A stretch of DNA of 64,000 nucleotides from Bradyrhizobium sp. B097 (GTDB taxonomy: Bacteria > Pseudomonadota > Alphaproteobacteria > Rhizobiales > Xanthobacteraceae). A model generated the notes under the pieces. That model made no database searches and had not been told where the DNA came from. It saw nothing but the letters and a program-made list of their open reading frames with translations. Both the position numbers and the translations under genes were made by a program. Positions 42,454-52,053 of this stretch are shown here, piece after piece (the first letter of the stretch is position 1; each line of letters starts with the position of its first letter). The DNA lies in NCBI RefSeq assembly GCF_038957035.1, contig NZ_CP152412.1, positions 1,608,501 to 1,672,500 of the forward strand, read 5' to 3'.

Positions 42454-43497
42454 ATGTACAGAACAGCCAAGGGTGAAGAGATTTTTGTCATCGATGGGCA
42501 TACGCATTTTTGGGATGGCAGCCCGGCGAACCAGAAGAACATCCACGGCAAGCAGTTCATCGACTGCTTCTACGCCTATCACGCGAATCTGAGCCCACCC
42601 TCGGAGAAATGGGAAAAGGAGAAGTTCGAGAAATACGACGCCAAGACGATGTTCGACGATCTGTTCGTCACCGGCTATGACGACATGGCGATCCTGCAGC
42701 CGACCTATCTCACCGACTTCTACAAGAACGGCTTCAACACCACCGAGCGAAATTCGGCCATGAAGAAGAGCCATCCGGATCGCTTCATCCTGAACGGCGC
42801 GTTCGATCCCCGCGACGGCAGCAAGGGCATCGAGGAACTTCATGCACTGTCCGAGAAGCACAAGCTCAAGGGTGTCAAGCTCTACACCGCCGAATGGCGC
42901 GGCGAATCCAAGGGCTACAAGCTGACCGACAAGGCGTCCTACCAATATCTGGAGGCGGCGCAAAAGCTCGGCATCAAGAACATCCACGTCCACAAGGGCC
43001 CGACGATCATTCCGCTGAACCGGGATGCGTTCGATGTAGCCGATATCGACGACGTCGCGACCTCGTTCCAGGACCTCAACTTCATTGTCGAGCATTGCGG
43101 CCTGCCGCGGCTGGACGATTTCTGCTGGATCGCGACCCAGGAGACCAACGTCTACGCCGGTCTCGCGGTGGCGCTGCCCTTCATCCATTCGCGGCCCGGC
43201 TATTTCGCCCACGTCATTTCCGAGCTGCTGTTCTGGGTCGGAGCGGACAAGATCCTCTACGGCAGCGACTACGGCATCTGGACCCCGAAATGGCTGATCG
43301 ACAAGTTGATGGCCTTCGAAATTCCGGCGGACGTCACCAAGGAGACCGGCTCGGTGTTGTCGATGGAGGCCAAGACGAAAATTCTCGGCCTCAACGCAGC
43401 GCGCATCTACGGGATCGATGTCGAGGCGCAGAAGAAGAAGATCCGGGCCGGCGGCGGCTATGCGCATCTGCCCGAAGCCGTTCATGCGCCGAGGTGA
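42454..43497 (+). CDS. Amidohydrolase-family protein of the mim cluster
   Basis: A 347-aa TIM-barrel hydrolase with metal-site motif VIDGHTHFW, then IHVHKGP, VEHCGLP and LYGSDYGIW, placing it in the amidohydrolase-2 (ACMSD-like) group. Homologues occur in propane monooxygenase clusters of actinobacteria and proteobacteria, where their role is unclear. GGGAG precedes the ATG at 42454. Confidence 0.9.
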   Translation: MYRTAKGEEIFVIDGHTHFWDGSPANQKNIHGKQFIDCFYAYHANLSPPSEKWEKEKFEKYDAKTMFDDLFVTGYDDMAILQPTYLTDFYKNGFNTTERNSAMKKSHPDRFILNGAFDPRDGSKGIEELHALSEKHKLKGVKLYTAEWRGESKGYKLTDKASYQYLEAAQKLGIKNIHVHKGPTIIPLNRDAFDVADIDDVATSFQDLNFIVEHCGLPRLDDFCWIATQETNVYAGLAVALPFIHSRPGYFAHVISELLFWVGADKILYGSDYGIWTPKWLIDKLMAFEIPADVTKETGSVLSMEAKTKILGLNAARIYGIDVEAQKKKIRAGGGYAHLPEAVHAPR

Positions 43498-43502
43498 CGG
43501 CC

Positions 43503-44303
43503 ATGAATGGCGCCGTTGACAGCGCGATGCGGCCGCAAGACCGTTCGATCGATGACAGGCGGGCCCAGATCTGGGCCTGCCTGCAGGGCGTGATGGACCC
43601 GGAGCTCGACGAGTCCGTCACCGAGTTGAATTTCGTGACCCGCGCCGATGTGGACGCGGCCGACCGCGTCCACATCGAGTTCCGCCTGCCGACCTATTGG
43701 TGTGCGGCCAACTTTTCGTTCCTGATGGCGGACGACATGCGCCAAGCCGTGAGCCGACTCGACTGGGTGAAGGGCGTCAGCGTCGTGTTGGGCGAGCATA
43801 TGTATGCCGACAAGATCAATGCCGGTCTTGCCGAGGGGCGTTCGTTCCAGGAGGCGTTTGGCACCGAGGCTGATGGTGGCCTCGACGATCTGCGTCAGAC
43901 GTTCCTCGTCAAGGCATTCCAGCGTCGACAGGTCGTGCTGCTCGGTCACCTCATCGCATTGGGGCATTCTCCAGCGGAGATCGTGAGCTTGACGCTGGCC
44001 GAGCTTGGCAGCCTGCCGCTCGACGATACCGGGGAGAAGCTGGTTCAGCGTTATCTCGAACGACGTGCGGTCGTCGGCTCCGCGCCGAGCGATGCGACGG
44101 CCTTTGTCGACGCGAAAGGCGCGCGGCTAAACGCCGAAAGCCTTCCAGGCTATCTGTCGGACTTGCGGCGTGTCGGCATTAATGCCGAGTTCAACGGTGC
44201 GCTGTGTCGCGGTCTGCTGGCCGCCCGGTTCGACCTCGAAACGCCATTCGTCCCGAAATCGAAGGCGATGCCGGCCTCGCCGGGTGCGGACCAGGTGCCG
44301 TGA
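43503..44303 (+). CDS. MIP18/DUF59-type Fe-S assembly-like protein
   Basis: A 266-aa protein. The N-terminus is a DUF59 domain (ACLQGVMDPELDESVTELNF, then RLPTYWCAANFSFLM with a conserved Cys). The C-terminal half (residues 110-266) is helical and less familiar. DUF59 proteins help insert Fe-S or iron, so it may load the monooxygenase diiron or reductase cluster. Starts 5 nt after the amidohydrolase. Confidence 0.88.
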   Translation: MNGAVDSAMRPQDRSIDDRRAQIWACLQGVMDPELDESVTELNFVTRADVDAADRVHIEFRLPTYWCAANFSFLMADDMRQAVSRLDWVKGVSVVLGEHMYADKINAGLAEGRSFQEAFGTEADGGLDDLRQTFLVKAFQRRQVVLLGHLIALGHSPAEIVSLTLAELGSLPLDDTGEKLVQRYLERRAVVGSAPSDATAFVDAKGARLNAESLPGYLSDLRRVGINAEFNGALCRGLLAARFDLETPFVPKSKAMPASPGADQVP

Positions 44304-44369
44304 TGCCGGCGTGCAGCAAGAGAACGAGTGCAAACGAGACGCCCTCCAGCCAACAGTCGGGGATGTAAG

Positions 44370-45998
44370 ATGCCGAAGATCATGCTGCATGATGAAGCCG
44401 CGCGGGCCGCCCTAGGCAGAGGTGTTGCCAAACTCGCCAAGGCGGTCAGAGGCACGCTCGGACCGAAGGGTATGAACGCGATCATGGACCGGCCGATCGG
44501 TACGCCGATCGTGTCGCGCGACGGCGTCAGCATTGCCAGCGAGATCGAGCTGGAATGCCCGTTCGAGAACATGGGCGCACAGGTGTTGCGCGAAGTCTCG
44601 GCGCGGACCAATGAAGTGGCGGGAGACGGAACCACCACGGCCACCGTGCTTGCCGATGTCCTGGTGCAGGACGGCCTGAAATGTCTTACAGCCGGCGCCA
44701 ATCCGGTCGAGCTGGTCGAGGGGCTGGAACTGGCGGTCACCGAGACTATCGCCGCGCTCAGACGCTTGGCGAAGCCGCTGCAGGGTGCCGCCGGCCTGCG
44801 TGCCGTGGCGAGCATTGCCGCCAATGACACGGCGCTTGGCGACATGGTGGCCGAGGCATTCCAGCGTGCCGGCAATCACGGAATCGTTGCGGTTGAATAT
44901 GGCAGCACGGTCGAAACGACGTTGGAGATCGTCGAAGGCATGGCCTTCGATCGCGGCTATCTCTCGCATCACATGGTGACCGATGTCGAGAAGATGCAAG
45001 TGGTGCTCGACGATCCGTTCATCCTCATGACCGATATCAAGATCCAGACCGGCGAGCAGCTCGCCGGCGTGATCTCGCTGATCGAGAGGAGCGGCAGGCC
45101 TCTGTTGATCATCGCCGAAGAAGTTGCGCCGCCGGTCATCATGCAATTGCTGGCACGCCGGGAGCGCGGCGGCTTCAAGGTCGCCGCGATCCATCCGCCG
45201 GAATTCGGCCATTGGCGCAAGGCGATGCTTGAGGACATTGCGATCACGACCGGGGGACGTGTGATCTCGGTCGATCTCGGCGGAAGGCTCGAGAAGGCCG
45301 AGCTGCATGACCTAGGTTCTGCGCGTCAGGTGCGCATTTCCGCCTCGAAGACCCTGATCACCGCGGGCGCCGGGGATCAAAGGAACATCGTTGCGCGACG
45401 CGAGCAGGTGTTGCGGCAGTATGAGGCCGCTCCTGAAAATATCGAACGGGACAAATTCCAGGAGCGAATCGCAAAACTATCCGGCGGCACGGCGATGATC
45501 CTCGCTGGCGGCGCCACGCCGGTGGAACAGAAGCGCCGGACCCAGCTGATCGAGGACGCGATCAACGCGACCCGCGCGGCGATCGAAGAGGGCATCGTCC
45601 CGGGCGGCGGCCTGGCCTTGCTCAGGACCGCCGGGAAACTCGACGAGTTGATCGGCCGTCTGGATGGGAGCACCAGGCAGGGCGCCGAGCTGCTGCAGCG
45701 CGCGCTCAGTCGGCCGCTGTTCTACATTGCCGGCAATGCCGGCCTGAACGCTGAGGCGGAGGTTACGAGATTTGCAAAGACCAGGAATGGTCATGGCCTC
45801 GACGCGCGCAACGGTTCGGCGGTCGATCTAGTCGAAGCGGGCATCATCGACCCGGTCAAAGTGTGCTATAGCGCGGTTCGCAATGCGGCCTCGGTGGCCG
45901 GTCTGATCCTGACGACGCAGACCTTGATCGCCAAGAAGCCGGATGACCACGATCCGACCGCAGGGCCGGCGCGAGGCGGTGGTGCCGAACTGCTCTGA
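44370..45998 (+). CDS. mimG: GroEL-type chaperonin of the mim cluster
   Basis: A 542-aa Hsp60 paralogue with VAKLAKAVRGTLGPKGMNAI, the ATP site DGTTTATVLA, and GGGLALLR near the end. It lacks the GGM repeat tail of housekeeping GroEL and ends ARGGGAELL. No groES lies beside it. In Mycobacterium a similar mimG product is needed to fold MimA, so a dedicated chaperonin for the hydroxylase is likely. Last gene of the operon, followed by a shared terminator hairpin. Confidence 0.93.
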   Translation: MPKIMLHDEAARAALGRGVAKLAKAVRGTLGPKGMNAIMDRPIGTPIVSRDGVSIASEIELECPFENMGAQVLREVSARTNEVAGDGTTTATVLADVLVQDGLKCLTAGANPVELVEGLELAVTETIAALRRLAKPLQGAAGLRAVASIAANDTALGDMVAEAFQRAGNHGIVAVEYGSTVETTLEIVEGMAFDRGYLSHHMVTDVEKMQVVLDDPFILMTDIKIQTGEQLAGVISLIERSGRPLLIIAEEVAPPVIMQLLARRERGGFKVAAIHPPEFGHWRKAMLEDIAITTGGRVISVDLGGRLEKAELHDLGSARQVRISASKTLITAGAGDQRNIVARREQVLRQYEAAPENIERDKFQERIAKLSGGTAMILAGGATPVEQKRRTQLIEDAINATRAAIEEGIVPGGGLALLRTAGKLDELIGRLDGSTRQGAELLQRALSRPLFYIAGNAGLNAEAEVTRFAKTRNGHGLDARNGSAVDLVEAGIIDPVKVCYSAVRNAASVAGLILTTQTLIAKKPDDHDPTAGPARGGGAELL

Positions 45999-46003
45999 TC
46001 AGC

Positions 46004-46040
46004 GGCGCGAACCGTCAATCTGATGCGAGCGGTTCGCGCC
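46004..46040. terminator. Hairpin between mimG and activator 2
   Basis: Perfect 11-base arms GGCGCGAACCG and CGGTTCGCGCC flank a 15-nt loop between convergent genes, so it could end transcription from both sides. Confidence 0.65.
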
Positions 46041-46096
46041 AGCTCGCGCTGCATGCTGCGCCACCGGCAGTGTCGACGGTCCGATACGGCTGCGGT

Positions 46097-48016
46097 TCAT
46101 TCAGGCTTCTTTTGCCCGAGCGCGCGATAGATTGTGTTTCTTGAGACACCAAGACGTCGCGCGGTTTCGCTGACGTTGCCGGCGGTCTCGGCGTAGACCG
46201 CAAGGATTCGTGCCCTGTGGGTGTCGTGGAGCGATCCGGGCGCCGCTTCAGGGGATTGCACGGCGACATCCTGCCGCTGCGGCTCGCTCGAGGTGCCATC
46301 CGCAGCGGCAAGCGTGAAACGTGCCAACACATTGCGAAGCTCGCGGATGTTGCCGGGCCAGGGGCGTGTGGCGAGATGCGCGATGTCGGCCGGGGTGATT
46401 TCGCAGCCCGGGTCGATGGCATCAAGCAGATGGCGAACGATGGCGTCAAAATCGCTGCGATCGCGGAGTCTCGGCAACGTCACCTCGAGCGTGTTGAGGC
46501 GGTAGAGCAGATCGGATCGAAACCTGCCCTCGGCGACCGCCTTGTCGAGGCGCGCGTTGGTCGCGGAGACGAGAAAAACATCGACTTTCGTTCTGACGCC
46601 GCCGACGGGACGCACGGTCCAGTCGTCGAGCAGCCGCAGCAGCACGGCCTGCAATGCGACGGGCATGTCGCCGATTTCGTCGAGGAACAACGTGCCTCCG
46701 TCGGCCTCCCTGACCAGTCCAATCGCGCCGCCGCGCCGCGCCCCGGTGAATGCACCTTCGGCGTAGCCGAACAGTTCGCTCTCGATCAGGCTTTCGGGCA
46801 GGGCGGCACAATTGACAGGGATGAACGCGCCGGTCCGCCCGCTCGCTGCGTGAGCATGCCGGGCAAGCTGTTCCTTGCCGGTCCCGGTTTCACCGCGGAT
46901 CAGGATCGGCATCTTGCGCGCCGCCGCGGTTTCGACCTGACGAACGACGGCCCGCACCGCGGGATCGCGGGCGACGAATCCGGCGGCGGCGCCCGGAAGC
47001 GAGGGGGGCTGCGGCCTTAAGTCCTTCCGGGCGGACGATGAGCCCGTGGTCTCGCGGTGCTCGGGCTCGAACCTCGATTGCCGAGCGTTCTGATGCGTGA
47101 CCAATTGGCGTCGCCGTGCAGGCAGCACCACGATGGCGCCGATGCCGGAGCGTTCGTTCTTGACGAGATTGAAGCTGGCGTTTGGAAGCAGCTCTTTCAA
47201 CCTGCCTGGCCACTCATCGAACGGCACCGTCTTCAAGAAGCGGGTCGGTGCATCGTCGTGAATGCCGTGCTGGATCACATTCAGCGCGCGTTCCGTGGCG
47301 TGAAGGATGGTGCCGCGGCGGTCGAGCACGATGCATTCGTCATTCGACCATTGCGCCCTCTTGGCCAGAAAGCGGCACAGCAATTCCTCATGTTCCTGTC
47401 GGATGGATTGCGCCAGGACGCCTTCGACGTGATGGCCGACCGCGACCGCCAAGGCGAGGCTCTGCGGATTGAAGGTGCTGGCGGGGCCGGAGATGTCCAC
47501 CACGCCAAGCAATTCGCCATCGCTGGGATCGTGAACCGGAACGGCCGCGCAGGTCCACCGCTGCACCTCCGAACAGAAATGCTCCGCCCCGCGGATCTGG
47601 ACCGGTTTCGATTCCGCGATCGCGGCGCCAATCGCGTTGGTGCCGATGTCAGCCTCGCTCCAGCGTCCGCCGTGCTCGAGATGAACCGCGCGCCCGGCGT
47701 CGATAACCCTGTCGTCGCCCTGGGTATCGATGATCAGCCCGCTGGGATCGGTGAGGATCATGATCGAATTCGCATCGCGCAGGAACGTCTTGGAATTCTC
47801 GAGAGCGCAGCGGGCGGCGTGGCGAAGCGAAGCGTGCTTGGCGCGCCGGCGAAACAACTCGGCGTCGGCGACGAGCGGCGCCCGCGCTCGGTCGACGGTG
47901 ACGTGATGGTTTCTGGATCTCTGCCACGACGCGGCAACCGACGACCTCAAATCGGACGACAACGCTCCGCGCTCGACGAATCTTTCCCACGCCGCCAGCA
48001 CTTCTCGTTGGTCCAT
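46097..48016 (-). CDS. AcoR-type sigma-54-dependent activator 2
   Basis: A 639-aa enhancer-binding protein, paralogous to the 33.8-35.7 kb activator. N-terminal AASWQRSRNHHVTVDRARAP and a GAF region (SEADIGTNAIGAAIAESKPV) are followed by AAA+ motifs GETGTGKE, GAFTGARRGG and GGTLFLDEIGDMP, and the Fis HTH (VSETARRLGVSRNTIYRAL). ATG 48016 is selected because GGAGGAG lies just upstream. Its sensor part differs from activator 1, so it may answer to a second signal such as acetone. No -24/-12 site was found near it. Confidence 0.9.
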   Translation of the reverse strand: MDQREVLAAWERFVERGALSSDLRSSVAASWQRSRNHHVTVDRARAPLVADAELFRRRAKHASLRHAARCALENSKTFLRDANSIMILTDPSGLIIDTQGDDRVIDAGRAVHLEHGGRWSEADIGTNAIGAAIAESKPVQIRGAEHFCSEVQRWTCAAVPVHDPSDGELLGVVDISGPASTFNPQSLALAVAVGHHVEGVLAQSIRQEHEELLCRFLAKRAQWSNDECIVLDRRGTILHATERALNVIQHGIHDDAPTRFLKTVPFDEWPGRLKELLPNASFNLVKNERSGIGAIVVLPARRRQLVTHQNARQSRFEPEHRETTGSSSARKDLRPQPPSLPGAAAGFVARDPAVRAVVRQVETAAARKMPILIRGETGTGKEQLARHAHAASGRTGAFIPVNCAALPESLIESELFGYAEGAFTGARRGGAIGLVREADGGTLFLDEIGDMPVALQAVLLRLLDDWTVRPVGGVRTKVDVFLVSATNARLDKAVAEGRFRSDLLYRLNTLEVTLPRLRDRSDFDAIVRHLLDAIDPGCEITPADIAHLATRPWPGNIRELRNVLARFTLAAADGTSSEPQRQDVAVQSPEAAPGSLHDTHRARILAVYAETAGNVSETARRLGVSRNTIYRALGQKKPE

Positions 48017-48491
48017 CCTGGCTCCTCCGAGATCAAAGGCCACCAGACCCGGTCGCACGGGGCCGCTTGATCAACCATCCGAATGCAGGGGACTGCCCGC
48101 CGCGGCTGTCGGACTGATCAGGCAAGGGGCAACAACAGAACCCTCAGGCTGCTCGAATGGCCGCCCGCATCGGATTCCATGCCGCCGCACTCGCCGTCAA
48201 ACCGGCCGCGCCGTGCGATCAAACAAACCTCTTCAGCGTCCCGCTCCCTGATGTCCCAGGCTCTCTCTCAGGCCCGGTAACCAGGTCAGAATATACATTT
48301 TGAATGGTTCTAGCAAAGGTAGCGGATCTAGCTTCATGAGATGGAACCCGGCAGCAGCCAGCCTTAAATTCGACGCCGCTGGATCGATCCAACTCCGCAC
48401 GGGCCACGGTTCGATCTGTCGGAAGATCCTTGGTTGGGCCTGTGATGCAGCGCAGCATCCGGGGATGATGCAGCGTGGTCCTGTCGGTATC
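48017..48491. other. Intergenic stretch without a supported gene
   Basis: No frame with a ribosome site or recognisable product. It borders the second dispersed repeat, and may contain more decayed mobile DNA. Confidence 0.45.
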
Positions 48492-48669
48492 GATGGTTGC
48501 GCCTCCCCGACTTGAGATTGCTCGCCGACTGTTCAGCCGGCGGCGGATTGCGCTGAACGGCGGCCCTTGGCGGACAATGGAGAACCGATACTCCTAGTCA
48601 GGGTGCTCTCCGGTAAGAAAACAAGGCTGCTACAATGGGTCTTGCGGTGTAGCGGACCCCCGCTACCAA
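48492..48669. repeat. Dispersed repeat copy B with GTAGCGG hairpin
   Basis: Related to 32836-33019 along its length and ending in the same GTAGCGG-ACCC-CCGCTAC hairpin (48649-48666). A second hairpin, GTAGCGG-TCTC-CCGCTAC, follows at 48706-48723. Confidence 0.65.
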
Positions 48670-48689
48670 GTGTGACCCACTATCCTCAA

Positions 48690-49450
48690 AAGTGGGTTTC
48701 GGACTGTAGCGGTCTCCCGCTACCATCTTTCCCCACACTCCCGTTACCCGGTTGGGGTAGGCGGCTTCTCCAAGCAGGGCATTTAGGCGGCCGGCTATCT
48801 CCACCGCTACTCCATTTGGTCTTGGCTGGATCCCGAAACACAGTAACCGTATCGACAAGGTCTCGAATGGCTTCTGCGGCCTCTGCGTCGCCGGCTGCGA
48901 CACTTTTCCCCAATGGCATCTAAGGCAGTCGATCGGGGTCCGAGAATGGAAGGATCGCCATGTCCTTTTGCGATCGCATCCACCAGGCGTTCGATTTCCC
49001 TGTTTAATTGACCAAGCTGCTGCTCAAGGCGCTGTCGGCTTGCATGTGATTTTGCCGCGAGGCGCTTCCGATCCTCTAGATATGTGCGTACGTACTCTGC
49101 AATTGCCTTCGGCGCGCGCAACTCGGCCCTTAACCCGTTGAGAACTGCACTTTCCACAGTATCTAAAGTCTTGGCGTCAGGACACGTGCCGCTCTCCGTC
49201 GCAGCCGAGCAGCGAATGCGAACGCGACCTGATTTGTCCCGCCCATTGGTTGCCATGCCGGAGCCGCATGAACCGCAGCGAAGCAAACCAGACAACATTC
49301 GACGAGGACGACGTTGCTGGCTAGGATGCGTCCGACTGCGCTCTTCTTTGCGTTGCTGAGCAGCCGTGAATAGCTCGAAAAGAAGATTGATGACATTCTG
49401 AAAGCGGAGCTTGCCAGGAACGCGAATAGTGATGGTGCCGACAGCACTGA
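48690..49450 (-). pseudogene. Decayed large serine recombinase, copy 1
   Basis: The best frame carries a recombinase zinc beta-ribbon (RRMLSGLLRCGSCGSGMATN, RVRIRCSAATESGTCPD) and the following coiled coil (RQRLEQQLGQLNREIERLVD). The remaining C-terminal pieces lie in two other frames (GDAEAAEAIRDLVDTVTVFR; VEIAGRLNALLGEAAYPNRV). No catalytic serine domain is present. It is a multiply frameshifted relic. Confidence 0.75.
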
Positions 49451-49555
49451 CATGGCTGCGTTTGGTCTTGTGGCTCAAAGGCTGCAATATCTCATGCGCC
49501 ACCGCCGCACGCTGCTTCGAAAGACACCGGCGACCGAGCGAGTTGCGGAGGTCAA

Positions 49556-50377
49556 CTAGGGCGCACCGGAGCGGTCAGTGTGGGCCGAAGACGCCCAGGA
49601 AAACACGGCATCCTTTATCTGAATCAATGCCGGCGGCGGCAGCGCCACGGCAACCCTGTCCGCCTTGTCGCCTCGACGAACGAGCCTGACCACCCATATC
49701 TCTCCATCCGTATAATAGGGGTCTCCCTCGCCATTCCGCCCATTGAGCGTGGGACCGATTCCTCTCATTTGATAAATGCCGGTGACCATCTGCGCCTGGT
49801 TCAGTCCGTCAACCAATTGGTCGCGCTCCTCATCAATGTTTGGTGCGATCTTATGGGTCACCTGACCGGTGTCGCGGCTCAGTGTCACTCCCTTGTCGAA
49901 AGTAGCAGATCCAAGCCAGACGGGACGTGCATCGGCCCCGTTGGCAAGCACGAACCACACCCGGACGTGTTGCCGGCGGTCGGCGCTCACCCCGTCCGGT
50001 TTTTCAAACGCCAGGTCCTCGCGCCGCCCCTCGAAGAAGAGCGGACTGACAGGCGCGTCCTTGTAAGGCCGATCAAACAATACGCTGCCCACGATCTCTG
50101 CGCTGGTCCGCAACGTAATCGGGTCTGCGGGATACCAGCCGGCGGCATGAAATGCAGAAACGACGTCTTCACGGCTTCCAACGAGGCCGACGTTGATGGG
50201 ACCGCCTGGAATTCCCTGCGCCGTCGCAGTCAGCATCGGCCGATGTGAGAGTCCGGGCTCGTGTTCGATCCGTGACCATGTCGCAGGCAGAATCAGGTAG
50301 CTGATCGTGACGTAACAAGCGATCATCGCTGCGGGAACGGCAAATAGCGGCGTCCGAGTCCTTCTGGATCCATTCAT
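49556..50377 (-). CDS. LssY C-terminal-domain protein
   Basis: A 273-aa protein with an N-terminal membrane anchor (FAVPAAMIACYVTISYLILP) and an LssY-C-type domain: INVGLVGSREDVVSAFHAAG, VLFDRPYKDAPVSPLFFEGR, VRVWFVL and IWVVRLVRRGDKADRVAVAL. LssY-like domains accompany phosphatase and DedA proteins, but this is a single domain whose function is unknown. ATG 50377 follows GAAGG; upstream sequence in the same frame belongs to another relic. Confidence 0.78.
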   Translation of the reverse strand: MNGSRRTRTPLFAVPAAMIACYVTISYLILPATWSRIEHEPGLSHRPMLTATAQGIPGGPINVGLVGSREDVVSAFHAAGWYPADPITLRTSAEIVGSVLFDRPYKDAPVSPLFFEGRREDLAFEKPDGVSADRRQHVRVWFVLANGADARPVWLGSATFDKGVTLSRDTGQVTHKIAPNIDEERDQLVDGLNQAQMVTGIYQMRGIGPTLNGRNGEGDPYYTDGEIWVVRLVRRGDKADRVAVALPPPALIQIKDAVFSWASSAHTDRSGAP

Positions 50378-50472
50378 GATACTGCCTTCGAAATTTGATC
50401 GTGGCAAAATGGACGCAATATCTGCGAGCCTATACTGCGGCCGGGTGACCGACCCAGCTCCGGGTAAGTCGC

Positions 50473-50700
50473 CTACTTCGTCACGATCCGCCGCGTCGGC
50501 GTGACCGTGCTGGTGGGCGCCATCGGCGAGACCGCGAACGTTATCCAGGCATTCAAGCCGCATGGTCGGTTCCGCGCTTCGAACTGGCCATAGGCTTTCG
50601 GGTTGAGGTATCCCTGCATATCGCCGACGGGAAACACGAAGCCGGCTGAGGGCCGATGCAGAGCACGCGCGACTATTGCGCGCCATCTGCCTGTCCCCCT
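50473..50700 (-). pseudogene. C-terminal fragment of a SphA/MetA-pathway-type porin
   Basis: The frame GFVFPVGDMQGYLNPKAYGQ, FEARNRPCGLNAWITFAVSP and a polar end to a stop at 50473 matches the end of outer-membrane transporters annotated as SphA family or phenol-degradation MetA pathway. The upstream part is in another frame (CIGPQPA), showing a frameshift, and the rest of the barrel is missing. Confidence 0.65.
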
Positions 50701-50752
50701 CGACGGCGGCGTGGATCAGCGCAACGATCGGACGCCTCATCTCGGGCCAATG

Positions 50753-51265
50753 CTATGCAAATTCGGCCGGGTTCTGAATTTCGTCCTCATCTGTGTCAGC
50801 AAGATCACGCTGGAGCTGTATTATTCCGGATTTCGCTGAAGGCTGCTCCCTGCGGTCGGCATAGGCCCGACCTGTAGCACTCCGCTGCAGGGTTTTCGAA
50901 GGACTCTCGCCATACACCTTGCGGTACTCGACCGAGAATCGGCCCAATTCCACGAAGCCGAAAAGGGTGGCGATCTCGGTTACCGTTGCAAGATTATCGC
51001 CGGCGGACAGAAGCGCGCGCCTGGCCTGCGCCAGCCGCTGCATACGAAGATGGCGGCAGGGGGGGGCGCCGTGAACGGTATGAAATGCCTTGCGCAGCGT
51101 GCGCTCGCTGACGGCGAGAGCGTTGCAGAGCGCCGAAATGTGCAGCGGCGAGTCGGGCTCTGCGAGAACGATCGCCTCGGCCCGGTCGACGAGACTGCGC
51201 CAGGTTCTGCTGGTCGACTGGCAGGAAAAGTCCGAAAAGTTTTCTGACCAATAACGGATAGTCAT
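50753..51265 (-). CDS. Short AraC-type regulator
   Basis: A 170-aa protein with only the AraC DNA-binding region: LHISALCNALAVSERTLRKA, then LATVTEIATLFGFVELGRFS and YGESPSKTLQR. The usual ligand domain is absent, leaving about 40 residues before the HTH. Either a stand-alone DNA-binding protein or a truncated gene; ATG 51265 has no strong ribosome site. It precedes the porin fragment on the same strand, which may have been its target. Confidence 0.72.
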   Translation of the reverse strand: MTIRYWSENFSDFSCQSTSRTWRSLVDRAEAIVLAEPDSPLHISALCNALAVSERTLRKAFHTVHGAPPCRHLRMQRLAQARRALLSAGDNLATVTEIATLFGFVELGRFSVEYRKVYGESPSKTLQRSATGRAYADRREQPSAKSGIIQLQRDLADTDEDEIQNPAEFA

Positions 51266-51402
51266 TAGTGCCCCCGACTTTACGATCGCGGTAAAAGCGC
51301 TAGAGCTGTGGGCAACACAGCATCAAGTACCGGGGGCGCGCTACTGTACCTGGGGGCAAACGGTGCCTGGTCGAGCGGCCCTAGGCGCTCGCCCGGCGAT
51401 GG

Positions 51403-52053
51403 TTATGAAGCGCCCTTGACGTCGGGCGAGGGCTCAGGCGTCAGCATCCCGGTGCGCTCCGCCACAGAGACTGCCTCCGCAAACGAGCGGACCTGAAGCT
51501 TTTGCATGATCATCTGCCGATGATATTTGATGGTTCGCTCTGAGGTACCCAGCGAATGGGCAATCTGCTTGTTCATCCTGCCACGGACCATCAGCGCGAA
51601 CACTTCGCTTTCGCGAGGAGTTAATTGCGCAATCAGCGCCTTTAGCGAATCGAGCCGGCTCTGATTCCGTTGGACATCCCTGAAGCGTGACAGTGCGCGC
51701 TCAATCGCTTCCAGCAGCGTCTGCTTGAGGATCGGCTTGGAGAGAAAGTCCTCCGCGCCGGCCTTGATGGCGCGAACGCTCGTGGGAATGTCGCCGTGAC
51801 CGGTCATAAAGATGATCGGCCAGTGATGCGACAGTTTTGCCAGCTCCTGCTGAAGATCGAGACCGCCGAGTGCGGGCATCTGCACGTCGAGGAGAAGGCA
51901 GCCCGGCTCGGCGTCGGTGGCTTCTAAAAAGCTCGCCGCCGAATCGTAGTCGGCAACGGCATAGCCCGAAGCTTTCAACACCCGGGATATCGCGCTGCGA
52001 AACGATGCGTCATCGTCCACGATATGAACCCTGGGAGCACCTGCTATTCCCAA
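51403..52053 (-). CDS. FixJ-like response regulator without a nearby kinase
   Basis: A receiver domain (VHIVDDDASFRSAISRVL, phospho-acceptor in LLLDVQMPALGGL, SKPILKQ) and a LuxR/FixJ HTH (LTPRESEVFALMVRGRMNKQ, SERTIKYHRQMIMQKLQVRS). No in-frame ATG lies close to the family start; TTG 52053 (LGIAGAPRVHIVDDD) with GAGGGCGAGA before it gives 216 aa, while an ATG frame reaches 52194. No partner kinase is in the window. The HTH differs from the genuine FixJ here. Confidence 0.85.
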   Translation of the reverse strand: MGIAGAPRVHIVDDDASFRSAISRVLKASGYAVADYDSAASFLEATDAEPGCLLLDVQMPALGGLDLQQELAKLSHHWPIIFMTGHGDIPTSVRAIKAGAEDFLSKPILKQTLLEAIERALSRFRDVQRNQSRLDSLKALIAQLTPRESEVFALMVRGRMNKQIAHSLGTSERTIKYHRQMIMQKLQVRSFAEAVSVAERTGMLTPEPSPDVKGAS

